Shown: piece by piece, positions 1 to 7,200 of the stretch
How the letters are laid out: each line of letters begins with the position of its first letter
Position numbering within the stretch: position 1 is the first letter of the stretch
From: an uncultured Rhodospirillaceae bacterium
Lineage (GTDB): Bacteria > Pseudomonadota > Alphaproteobacteria > CAAGCB01 > CAG-977
Length of the DNA: 34,362 nucleotides
Reading direction: 5' to 3'
Assembly: GCA_900553035.1 (NCBI GenBank)
Contig: USCC01000009.1
Span: forward strand, 1 to 34,362
The notes under the pieces: model-generated
Told to the model about the DNA's origin: nothing
The model's database searches: none
What the model saw: the letters and a program-made list of their open reading frames with translations, nothing else
Position numbers and translations under genes: made by a program

Positions 1-318
1 AAAGTCCACCAAGTATTCCGCTACTATCGGTAGCGAAACGGAAAAAGCCGCCCGATCCGTTGTGGCGCTTTCCGCCTCCAAAACAGAAAATACGGAAGCC
101 AGGGAAGAGGATGAAAGCGGGTTTTCCGGCCGTAGACCGGCGATGGAAGAGAGGCCTTCGTTTTCCTGATTTTCATCCGGAAGAACGGAAGAAACCGTCG
201 TCCCTTCATCAAACGAAAAAGACGCCGGCGCCCGCTTAACCGGCAGGATTCCCTGCACGGCCGAAGGCTGTGCCAAAGAGGCAAGCGCGGAATTTATTCC
301 CTTAAGGGCGCCAATCAC
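1..318 (-). CDS. Unknown protein, N-terminal part, cut by the window edge
   Basis: An open frame of 106 codons starts with GTG at 318 and runs to base 1 without a stop, so the gene continues beyond the window. A GGAGG Shine-Dalgarno sequence lies about 7 bases before the GTG, while the ATG just upstream in another frame hits a stop after seven codons. The visible protein begins MIGALKGINSALASLAQ and then becomes rich in Ser, Pro, Ala and acidic residues (for example ENPLSSSSLASV). This suggests a disordered or linker-like N-terminus. There is no signal peptide or membrane segment. I recognise no family and assign no function. It lies 72 bp downstream of another minus-strand gene and could be co-transcribed with it. 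Moderate confidence that it is coding. Confidence 0.5.
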   Translation of the reverse strand, partial: MIGALKGINSALASLAQPSAVQGILPVKRAPASFSFDEGTTVSSVLPDENQENEGLSSIAGLRPENPLSSSSLASVFSVLEAESATTDRAAFSVSLPIVAEYLVDF

Positions 319-390
319 CGGACATCCTCCGTCCTTTTTTACATGAAGAATCTATTTTAACGCGACGGCCTCTGAAATGCCAGAGTATTC

Positions 391-987
391 TTACGGCTCC
401 ATAACGGCCTCAAGCGCCTTGCGGTTCAGCTTGATCAGCTCGAACTCCTCGGGCGACACGGGCGGCACGTAATTCATATTCTGAACGACGTTTTCAACGC
501 TTTTCAGATACTGCTCTTCCAGCGCTTTTTTCTCGGCTTTTGTTTTCGTCGGGTCTTTCTGCAAAGAAATGATCTGAAGCTGCATATGTTCCGTAAAATT
601 CGTACGCTTTTCTTCCATTTTCAGGACGGAAAGCGTTTCGCGGATGCGCCGTTCCAAAAGGAAAAAGCGGTCGGTCGCCCAGCCGCGTTCATCCATCCAG
701 CGGACGACTTCATCGGGATAATCAGCGGTTTCAACAGGTTCCAGATAAGCGACGGCGTGATACTGCTTTCCATCCGTTTTCAACCAGCGCGAATACCGTT
801 TCCAATCGCGTACAAAACGCCTCAGTTCATCAAACGTCATCGGCGCAATGACTTCGACATCCTTTCGGGGCAACGGAGATTTCCTTGAAACCTCGCCGGT
901 ATATTTCTGGGCGTGGACAACCGCGGGCGTTCCGCTGAAAAAAAGAGCGGACAGAGTAAGCAGAAATAGCTTTCGTCCCGTCAACAT
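391..987 (-). CDS. Small exported protein of unknown function
   Basis: The 198-residue protein opens with a clear Sec signal peptide: positive MLTGRK, a hydrophobic core, and a likely signal-peptidase I site after VHA near residue 26. The mature part is hydrophilic, helical and rich in charged residues and Trp/Tyr. It has a segment around residues 50-95 (TFDELRRFVRDW, then VVRWMDERGW) and a Lys/Glu-rich stretch around 120-165 that could form a coiled coil. No cysteines or catalytic motifs are visible, so a periplasmic structural or accessory role is possible, but I do not recognise the family. The ATG at 987 has an AGGTG ribosome site about 5 bases upstream. A plausible promoter lies at 1034-1062. 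It is transcribed divergently from nadK, with 94 bp between them. Confidence 0.75.
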   Translation of the reverse strand: MLTGRKLFLLTLSALFFSGTPAVVHAQKYTGEVSRKSPLPRKDVEVIAPMTFDELRRFVRDWKRYSRWLKTDGKQYHAVAYLEPVETADYPDEVVRWMDERGWATDRFFLLERRIRETLSVLKMEEKRTNFTEHMQLQIISLQKDPTKTKAEKKALEEQYLKSVENVVQNMNYVPPVSPEEFELIKLNRKALEAVMEP

Positions 988-1033
988 TGCCGCACCTTTC
1001 CGTTTTTGTTTTCAAAGCTGCCCTTTTCGTCGT

Positions 1034-1062
1034 ACTATAAACGAATCCGGCTGACAAGTCTA
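1034..1062 (-). promoter_or_regulatory. Candidate sigma-70-type promoter for the small exported protein
   Basis: On the minus strand a TAGACT -35 box (1057-1062) and a TATAGT -10 box (1034-1039) are separated by exactly 17 bp. They sit about 46 bp upstream of the ATG at 987. The call rests on motif similarity only. Confidence 0.45.
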
Positions 1063-1081
1063 GAATACTCGGATAAGGGAA

Positions 1082-1852
1082 ATGACGGAAATCACAAAAA
1101 TATGTTTTCTGGCCGATGAAACGGAAAGTGCACAGAAAGCCCTGAACCGGCTTCAGGCTCGTTACGGGAAGGCTCCCTGCCGCCGTGCCGATGCCATTGT
1201 CGTCCTGGGCGGCGACGGCTTCATGCTTCAGACGCTGCACAGATACATTGGCAAAGGCGTCCCTTTTTACGGCATGAACCGCGGTACCGTCGGTTTCCTC
1301 ATGAATCAGTACCGGGAGGACAACCTGCCTGAACGGATCCGTGCCGCCATGCACGTGACGCTTTATCCTTTGACGATGGATGCCACGGCGGCGAACGGAA
1401 AAACAAAGCGGGCGCTGGCTTTGAACGAAGTCTCCCTCCTGCGCCAGAGCCGCCAGACCGCCGACATCCGCATCAGCATTGACGGACAGGAAAAGCTGGC
1501 CAACCTGATCTGCGACGGAGTCATCGTTTCGACGCCCGCCGGAAGCACGGCCTACAATCTGTCGGCTCACGGCCCCATCCTTCCTCTGACGGCGAATGTC
1601 CTGGCTCTGACGCCGATCAGCGCGTTCCGTCCCCGTCGCTGGCACGGTGCAATTCTGCCCAGCCACGCAGAGGTCGTTCTGGACATTCTTCAGAATGAAA
1701 AACGCCCGGTCAGCGCCGTTGCCGATTTTACCGAAATCCGGAACGTTATCCGCGTCGCAGTTCGTGAAGACAGGACAATCGGCCTGAACCTGCTGTTCGA
1801 TCCGGAATACAATCTGACCGACAGGGTTCTGAACGAACAGTTTCTTGTTTAA
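1082..1852 (+). CDS. nadK: NAD kinase
   Basis: This cytosolic enzyme phosphorylates NAD to NADP with ATP or polyphosphate and so supplies NADPH for biosynthesis. The 256-residue protein has the GGDG motif at residues 43-46, the conserved NE pair at 115-116 that contacts the adenine and ribose, and the glycine-rich GVIVSTPAGSTAY segment at 146-158. The later LTPISAFRPRRWHGA segment fits the short NAD kinase subtype common in alphaproteobacteria. The start codon follows an AAGGGAA ribosome site. The gene converges on the HAD hydrolase, with only 3 bp between the two stop codons and no hairpin terminator. The transcripts therefore probably overlap at their 3' ends. Confidence 0.95.
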   Translation: MTEITKICFLADETESAQKALNRLQARYGKAPCRRADAIVVLGGDGFMLQTLHRYIGKGVPFYGMNRGTVGFLMNQYREDNLPERIRAAMHVTLYPLTMDATAANGKTKRALALNEVSLLRQSRQTADIRISIDGQEKLANLICDGVIVSTPAGSTAYNLSAHGPILPLTANVLALTPISAFRPRRWHGAILPSHAEVVLDILQNEKRPVSAVADFTEIRNVIRVAVREDRTIGLNLLFDPEYNLTDRVLNEQFLV

Positions 1853-1855
1853 AAT

Positions 1856-2734
1856 CTACCAGATGAAAGCAGGCAACACGGCTCGGACGGTGCATTCGTT
1901 CCGCCGCAGAAGCGACTGCAGGCGTTCCATATCGGGCTGTTGTCCCCGGCTGACGCCCAGTTCTTTTGCATGGACGCCGCCCGCAACGAACAAAGCGTCC
2001 AGCTCGGCATACGCCGCGCCGCACATGTCTGTCACGACCGAATCTCCGACAACGGCGATTCTCGGCTTTGCGACATTTTCAAAGCCCTCGACACAGTATT
2101 CAAAAACAGCCGGATCAGGTTTTCCCCGCCAGAACACATTGCCGCCGACATTCTGATACTGAGCCGCCAGAGCTCCGGCCGCCAGATGAGGCACGCCGTC
2201 CTGCAGGACATACGGATCCGGACAGGCGCAAATCATTGGCAGGCGCCGCGACAGGCAGACCTTGAAAAACGGTTCATATTTTTCCAGGCTGTCCCCCGTT
2301 CCGAAAGTCCCCGTTGCAAAAATGAAATCCGCCTCGTCAATATTCGGTACCGGAATATAACCGAGTTCGGCATAAGGCTTCCAGAAACAGTCCGGCCCCA
2401 GATGAAAGCATTTCCGCCCCAGGTTCGAGAAAAAAGGATCGGAACGCGTCCGCAGTTCATGGTAAATCACTTCGCCGGCCGTCAGCACGCCGCGGTACAT
2501 GTGGCGCTTCACGCCCATCTTTTCCAGATTGCGTACAACATCGGATATCCGGTAGGGCGAATTGGAAAGAAAGATAACCTGTTTCCCCAGATCGTTCAGC
2601 TGACTCAACGCGTTGAAAACGCCGAAACACAGGTGCCGTTCCTCATGAATGACGCCCCACAGGTCGACAATGAAGGCGTCATACGCGGGCGCCGCGCTGC
2701 GCAGACCGGACAGGAAAGGAATATCGTTGCTCAA
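1856..2734 (-). CDS. HAD-superfamily class IIA hydrolase (TIGR01459-like)
   Basis: The 292-residue protein belongs to the HAD phosphatases of the NagD/class IIA group. Motif I is DLWGV at residues 24-28, with the nucleophile D24. The usual second aspartate of DxD is replaced by Trp, which is typical of the TIGR01459 subgroup. Motif II is the FLSN stretch near residue 55. Motif III is the GKPDP lysine and motif IV is GDSVVTDM, which supplies Mg2+ ligands. The cap region between motifs II and III (about 90-200) is of the class IIA kind and contains several Cys. The substrate is unknown; the missing Asp makes ordinary phosphomonoesterase activity uncertain. The only in-frame start after the preceding stop is TTG at 2734, with a GGGA-like ribosome site. 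It follows eipB by 31 bp and is probably in its operon. Confidence 0.85.
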   Translation of the reverse strand: MSNDIPFLSGLRSAAPAYDAFIVDLWGVIHEERHLCFGVFNALSQLNDLGKQVIFLSNSPYRISDVVRNLEKMGVKRHMYRGVLTAGEVIYHELRTRSDPFFSNLGRKCFHLGPDCFWKPYAELGYIPVPNIDEADFIFATGTFGTGDSLEKYEPFFKVCLSRRLPMICACPDPYVLQDGVPHLAAGALAAQYQNVGGNVFWRGKPDPAVFEYCVEGFENVAKPRIAVVGDSVVTDMCGAAYAELDALFVAGGVHAKELGVSRGQQPDMERLQSLLRRNECTVRAVLPAFIW

Positions 2735-2765
2735 AGGACAGCATCCCGCTTAATGACGTAAACGT

Positions 2766-3644
2766 TCATTTTATAACACGCTTTTCCGTTTTTTTCAAAG
2801 GGCTTCCCTTCTTTTCAGACGGGCACGGAATATCGTCCAGCTTCCGGACGTCCTTCAGGATGGACTGAAGCCTGTATGTGCCGAAGTCCTGAATAATTCC
2901 ATCGCTCAGGCCGTTTTCATAATAACGGAGGCCGGCTTCGTAAAAGGGGCGGCCGTCATCCGTACCGCCCAGTCCCATATCGTTGTAAAAAGCCACATCG
3001 AACCAGTAGCTTCTGCCCTTCAGCAGATCAACGTCTCCGGAGACTTCCGCCGCCCGCCCCGAAGACGGCGGCCGGTCGCTGATCATAGCGTGCATCAGGT
3101 GAAGCCCTTCCAGCCGCGTCCCGTCGTACACATAGGAGGAAAGGCTCTTTTTTCCCGACGCCGCCGCTTTCAAAAGCGCTTCGGTCTGCTGCATCGGAAA
3201 GGCAACGTTCGGCGGAAAGGACGCCTCGGATTTAAGCGGATAGCTCAGAAGCACATGTTTCTTTTTTCCTTCGCAACGTGCCGTTCCGGACAGCTCGCGT
3301 ACGTCTTTCCCCCGGACGAACGTATACACGTCGAAATCGAAATGACACCCGTCGGGGCTTTCCGAAGTCGTCTGTTTCCAATGGGTCGTATCAACGCCGC
3401 TCAGTTCATAACTGACATCCAGTGAAAAAACCGTTTCCGTTTTCCAGATGCCGCAAACCTTGCGGACGGTGTAAAGCAACTGTCCCGCCGCGTGGACGAC
3501 ACTGCTGGCGCCGCCGGCCGTCGATTTCAGGGAAAGGTCGTAAACGGCCCGGTGGGAAACCAGACGGGAAGCGGCGTCCGCCGCCCGGGCGGGACACGCT
3601 CCCGCACAGCACAATCCCGCTGCCAGCCATAAGAACCGTTTCAT
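2766..3644 (-). CDS. eipB: EipB-like cell-envelope integrity protein (DUF1849)
   Basis: The 292-residue protein has an N-terminal signal peptide (MKRFLWLAAG, likely cleavage near ARA at about residue 21), so it is predicted to be periplasmic. The mature start, with LVSHRAVYDLSL, matches the opening strand of the EipB/DUF1849 beta-spiral fold. The body alternates beta-strand-like segments (GQLLYTV, ETVFSLDVSYEL, HFDFDVYTFV, SYWFDVAFY). A late Cys in DIPCPSE could form the disulfide known for EipB. In Brucella, EipB supports envelope integrity and stress resistance; I infer the same general role here. The family assignment rests on motif memory, not a search. Length is close to that of known members (about 280). 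It has its own promoter candidate and precedes the HAD gene. Confidence 0.75.
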   Translation of the reverse strand: MKRFLWLAAGLCCAGACPARAADAASRLVSHRAVYDLSLKSTAGGASSVVHAAGQLLYTVRKVCGIWKTETVFSLDVSYELSGVDTTHWKQTTSESPDGCHFDFDVYTFVRGKDVRELSGTARCEGKKKHVLLSYPLKSEASFPPNVAFPMQQTEALLKAAASGKKSLSSYVYDGTRLEGLHLMHAMISDRPPSSGRAAEVSGDVDLLKGRSYWFDVAFYNDMGLGGTDDGRPFYEAGLRYYENGLSDGIIQDFGTYRLQSILKDVRKLDDIPCPSEKKGSPLKKTEKRVIK

Positions 3645-3667
3645 CCATCCGTCCCTTTCATCCGTTC

Positions 3668-3697
3668 ATATTAGACTGAAAGAAATCCCCGTTTCAA
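3668..3697 (-). promoter_or_regulatory. Candidate promoter for eipB-HAD
   Basis: On the minus strand TTGAAA (3692-3697) and TAATAT (3668-3673) are separated by 18 bp. The -10 box sits 23 bp upstream of the eipB ATG. Both boxes match the sigma-70 consensus well. Confidence 0.55.
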
Positions 3698-3727
3698 TCA
3701 TTCCTTCATCCGTCCGCTTTTTTTGAT

Positions 3728-4591
3728 TCAGTGATAAACGCGGAAAACAATCGGGATATCAATCGTCATGGAGCCGTCCGGCGGTTCGGGAAGCTTCGGG
3801 ATGGAACGCACTGTTTTAAGAGCCTGTTCATCCAGCTCGGCATGTCCGGACGTTTCCGTCAGGCGTATGGATTCCGGAACGACACGGCCGTCGGCTTCCA
3901 TATGAAAACGAACAATCGCCTTCCCGGAACGCTTGCGGCCTTCTGCGGTTTCCGGATACATAAGCCGCCGCTGGAACAGCCGGCGGAGCCGCACGAAATA
4001 ACGCGCCATACGGATGTCGCCAATACCGCTTCCCGTCCCGATTCCGATCCCCGTCCCCCGGCCTGCCCCATAACCGGGCGCATCGCCGACCGCGCCGCCG
4101 TAAGGCTGCGTTCCCGTTCCGCCTCCGCCTTTTCCGCGCATTGAAGCCGGAAGCGGAAGTGTTTTATCCTTCACCCATCCTCCATCCGTGTCGGCGCTTT
4201 TTTTACGTACGGCCGGTGTTTTCCGGGAAACGGGTTCCTTTTTTCGCCGGCTTTTCGTGGCAGAAACGGCTCTTTTAGCTGTTTCCGATTTTTTTCCGGC
4301 CGGAGCGTTCGCTTTCTCCTCCGGGGCGGCCTGCGGGGAAATTTCTTGCGATTCCGGGACGACGGTTCCCTTTGTTCCGGGAACATAATCCGGATCGCCC
4401 CATGGAACGCCGGTCTGATAAAATCCGTCTCCTCCGCGTACAAGAAAAACGTCCATCACCAGACCGCTTCCGCCGGGTTCAGGACGTTTTGCAAGAAGAA
4501 AAGCGCAAAGCAGAAACAGAACCCCGTGAAGGGCGAGGGACATCCCCGCCCCCTGCCGGAGGAAACGTTTCTGCCTTACGCGTTTGGGCAC
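3728..4591 (-). CDS. tonB: TonB-family energy transducer
   Basis: TonB proteins span the inner membrane, reach across the periplasm and pass proton-motive force from ExbBD to outer-membrane receptors. This 287-residue protein has a basic N-terminus (KRVRQKRFLRQG) and one transmembrane helix at about residues 17-34. A long Pro/Lys/Gly-rich periplasmic linker follows at about 65-195, including a Gly-rich GAGRGTGIGIGTGSG tract. A C-terminal TonB domain lies at about 205-287, with the typical YPETAEGRKRSGKAIVRF stretch and the TSGHAELDEQALK segment. The GTG start at 4591 is only 3 bp after the receptor stop codon. An internal ATG at residue 17 would remove the cytoplasmic tail and is less likely. 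No exbB or exbD is visible here. Its tight coupling to the receptor suggests a dedicated TonB. Confidence 0.9.
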   Translation of the reverse strand: MPKRVRQKRFLRQGAGMSLALHGVLFLLCAFLLAKRPEPGGSGLVMDVFLVRGGDGFYQTGVPWGDPDYVPGTKGTVVPESQEISPQAAPEEKANAPAGKKSETAKRAVSATKSRRKKEPVSRKTPAVRKKSADTDGGWVKDKTLPLPASMRGKGGGGTGTQPYGGAVGDAPGYGAGRGTGIGIGTGSGIGDIRMARYFVRLRRLFQRRLMYPETAEGRKRSGKAIVRFHMEADGRVVPESIRLTETSGHAELDEQALKTVRSIPKLPEPPDGSMTIDIPIVFRVYH

Positions 4592-4594
4592 ATC

Positions 4595-6898
4595 TTAGAA
4601 CTTTGTCGTCAAGGTCAGGAAATAGTTCCGGCCTTCTTCGGGGTAGCCTTCGGCAAGTTCATAGTTCTTGTCGAAAATATTGGCGACGCCCGCCGTGATT
4701 TCAAAATTCCTGGACGGAGCATAACGGAGTTTCAAACCCGCCGTCATAAAGCCGCCGATTTTCACGCCGTCAATCTGGCCGATACCTGTACCGATAGAGG
4801 TTCCGGCCGTCTGGACAGCGCCGTTGACCATGTTGTTGCCGCCAATCGTTGAATAGCGCGACGAATAGGCTTCGATTGTCGGAATCACACTGAACTCTTC
4901 GGTCACGCGCCAGTCGCCGTACATCGTCAGCTTGTGTTTGGGCGCATTGATCGGCTTCAGGTCACGTTCTTTCGCCGTCGGGCTGTCCAGATCCTTGATC
5001 ATGAAGGTATAAGCCAGCCCCAGATCAAAACTGTCCGTAATTTTGGAACGGCTGGACAGTTCAAAGCCGTAAACCTTTGAACGGCCCATGTTCTGCGTCT
5101 GGTAGCACGCGCCGCTCACGCCGCTGTTGGCACACTCGTTTGAAGTAACGCGCGTTTCAACGTTTGTATCGCGGATGGCGCTGTAAAATGCCGCAGCGTC
5201 AAGGCTGAAACGGCCGGCGAATGTGTCCGAGAAACCGATTTCGTAATTGACGGCCTTTTCCGCCTTCAGATACGGGTTGGGAATGCCCGTCCCGTTGCCC
5301 GTCCGCGTGCTGTAACGCGATTTCTGCGTGGCAAAACGGCTTTTCTGAGCCGCGCCGGCATAAACGACACCCGTGTCGCTGTACCGGTAACGCAGAGCCG
5401 CCATCGGATTCAGCGTGTGGTCATTCTGTTTATGGACGTCGGCAATCCTGTTGTCTGCCGTATCGAATTCTTCCGCCTTCCGGACTTCCAGCCAGTCATA
5501 GCTGACTCCCAGAATGACATCCAGCTTTGACGTTGCGTGCCACGTATCTTCCAAAGCAATGGAGTACGTATCGTCAACATCCTTCGTCCACGGCGAATTC
5601 ATCTTCAGCGCCGAATCATACGCGCGGGATTTGTGATTGTCGCGGCGGTAATGGAAGGCGGCTTTTGTCGTATTCTGCGGGAGCAGATCAGCGCCCGTTT
5701 CAATGCTGCCGCCCAGAGCGTAATCGTCATAGAAGCTCGGATAACCGCCGGCCGTATCCGGATACCGGTGCTGTTCGTCCGCATAGGCGTCCATCCGGTT
5801 TTTATACGTGTCATAGAACAGACGTGTCTTGACATATCCCGTGTCGCCCAAAGCGGTATTCGTCACCGTATACAGGCTCTGTTTGTCATAATACGGATAA
5901 TCGCGGTAGAACGGGCGGGTCAGCTGGAAAGCTGATTTCTGCTCGTCCGTCGGCTTCTTTTTTATATTGATCAATCCCAGAGATTCACCCGCGTACACAG
6001 GCAGGCCGGTTTCGCCGCTCTGGTAGTTGTAGGCAATGGCATATTCATCCGTATCATTCGGCGTCAGGCCGAATTTAATATTGAATTTGCCGTCGCGGGA
6101 ATTTGAATTGTTCCGGAACCCGCCGTTTTCGTTGATCTGCGGATAAACGGACGTCACGCCCGCCTGAGTAAACATGGTTCCCGAATTCATGACCGGACGG
6201 TATTTGTCGGAAACAGACCAGCGGTTGATGTCGTCAAACGACGCACCGGCCTGAACATAATATTTCCCCTGGTTCGTCCCGATGTTCAGGTTGGAACGGA
6301 ACCCGTTGTAAGCGCCGGAATCCCCGAACTTCGCCGTGACGGACAGATTACCTTCGATCGCCTTTGTCGGACGCTTTGTCACCATGTTGATGACTCCGCC
6401 CATGGCGTTCGGGCCGGCCAGAACAGAGCTAAGCCCCTTTGAAACCTGAATTTCGGACAGGTCTCCTGTCAGCACGCGAGCCAGGTCGGGATAGGCATCA
6501 TACGGCAGCGTCGTCGGGACGCCGTCGATCATGACCGTAATCTGACGCATTTCAAAGCCGCGGATGGAAACGGACGTTTCATTTTTGCGGCCGACCTTTG
6601 TCAGATCAACACCCGGCAGAAGAGCAATAGCGGAATCCAGCGTGTCGGAATCGTCGAACATCTGAATTTCTTCCTGGGTGACGACGTTGCGGCTGCCGAC
6701 GACCGTTTGCTGGTCGACGACGGAAACCGTAATTTCGCCTAATTTAAAGACATTATTCTCCGGCGCGGGCGCGGGAGCATTCTGGGTAGTGTTTCCTGCC
6801 TTGACGGCCTTGGACGCGGCAGTCTTTGCCGACTGGGCAAAAGACGGGCTCACGGACAAGGCTAAGATTGAAGCGGAAACAAGAAGTGTTTTTCTCAC
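4595..6898 (-). CDS. TonB-dependent outer-membrane receptor
   Basis: The 767-residue protein is a ligand-gated 22-strand barrel for energy-dependent uptake, probably of an iron chelate or another scarce cofactor; the substrate cannot be read from sequence. A signal peptide (residues 1-21, ending SFAQ) is followed by an Ala/Pro-rich spacer and a TonB-box-like GEITVSVVD at about 53-61. The plug domain, at about 65-185, contains LLPGVDLTKVG, SIRGFEMRQITVMIDGVP and GPNAMGGVINMVTKRP. The barrel ends in the usual aromatic C-terminus (LTLTTKF). The GTG start at 6898 is preceded by AGGAAC; the next in-frame Met codons would remove the signal peptide. The tonB gene follows after 3 bp. The promoter and a repeat-bearing leader upstream suggest dedicated regulation. 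Confidence 0.93.
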   Translation of the reverse strand: MRKTLLVSASILALSVSPSFAQSAKTAASKAVKAGNTTQNAPAPAPENNVFKLGEITVSVVDQQTVVGSRNVVTQEEIQMFDDSDTLDSAIALLPGVDLTKVGRKNETSVSIRGFEMRQITVMIDGVPTTLPYDAYPDLARVLTGDLSEIQVSKGLSSVLAGPNAMGGVINMVTKRPTKAIEGNLSVTAKFGDSGAYNGFRSNLNIGTNQGKYYVQAGASFDDINRWSVSDKYRPVMNSGTMFTQAGVTSVYPQINENGGFRNNSNSRDGKFNIKFGLTPNDTDEYAIAYNYQSGETGLPVYAGESLGLINIKKKPTDEQKSAFQLTRPFYRDYPYYDKQSLYTVTNTALGDTGYVKTRLFYDTYKNRMDAYADEQHRYPDTAGGYPSFYDDYALGGSIETGADLLPQNTTKAAFHYRRDNHKSRAYDSALKMNSPWTKDVDDTYSIALEDTWHATSKLDVILGVSYDWLEVRKAEEFDTADNRIADVHKQNDHTLNPMAALRYRYSDTGVVYAGAAQKSRFATQKSRYSTRTGNGTGIPNPYLKAEKAVNYEIGFSDTFAGRFSLDAAAFYSAIRDTNVETRVTSNECANSGVSGACYQTQNMGRSKVYGFELSSRSKITDSFDLGLAYTFMIKDLDSPTAKERDLKPINAPKHKLTMYGDWRVTEEFSVIPTIEAYSSRYSTIGGNNMVNGAVQTAGTSIGTGIGQIDGVKIGGFMTAGLKLRYAPSRNFEITAGVANIFDKNYELAEGYPEEGRNYFLTLTTKF

Positions 6899-7002
6899 GA
6901 TCTCAGTTCCTTTCGGTTATGGCGGCATCAGACCCCGGGAAGGAATTTTCCCAAGCGGCATCAGACCCGAAAATCGATACGGCAAATCTTAAAACCGTAT
7001 AC
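6899..7002 (-). promoter_or_regulatory. Structured 5' leader of the TonB receptor with a duplicated 14-mer
   Basis: If transcription starts near 7003, the mRNA leader is about 104 nt. It holds an inverted repeat at 6977-6982/6995-7000 (ATACGG/CCGTAT), and two exact copies of GCGGCATCAGACCC (plus-strand reading) at 6922-6935 and 6955-6968. Between the copies is a small hairpin at 6937-6952 (GGGAA/TTCCC). This could be a repressor operator or an RNA element. It does not match any riboswitch I can recognise; in particular I see no cobalamin-box core. Confidence 0.45.
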
Positions 7003-7009
7003 GTTCCGA

Positions 7010-7039
7010 ATAGTAGCCAATGAATCGAAAACCTGTCAA
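7010..7039 (-). promoter_or_regulatory. Promoter of the receptor-tonB operon
   Basis: On the minus strand a perfect TTGACA -35 box (7034-7039) and a TACTAT -10 box (7010-7015) are separated by 18 bp. The predicted start site is near 7003, about 105 nt before the GTG start of the receptor gene. Confidence 0.65.
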
Positions 7040-7200
7040 ACGGTTTTACAGCGGCACAGGCGTGCTTATACTTTGCGGCGGGAACGATTTCCGGGTCTCG
7101 GGCGTTTTTTTATTACAAAAAGCGCCTGAAGCCCGTTTTTTCCCAAAAAATTCTGAATAAAATGTATGACCCGAAAAACGGACGCCCGCCGGAAAAATTT
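7040..7200. other. Gap between the DUF4340 gene and the receptor promoter
   Basis: With the leader and promoter above, this completes a 302-bp gene-free stretch. It is rich in homopolymer runs. A GGCG/CGCC-bounded A/T hairpin lies around 7105-7130 (a run of T, then TTACAAAAAGCGCC on the plus strand). A CGGGC/GCCCG pair followed by TTTTTT is read on the plus strand around 7097-7142. A short GC-rich inverted repeat followed by T residues on the minus strand near 7175-7195 could end the Gld operon. None is a textbook terminator. I see no coding potential. Confidence 0.35.

Noticed and set aside
6899..7040. Cobalamin or other known riboswitch in the receptor leader
   Set aside because: No B12-box-like core or other conserved riboswitch core was seen, and the leader is short. 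A covariance-model search would settle it.
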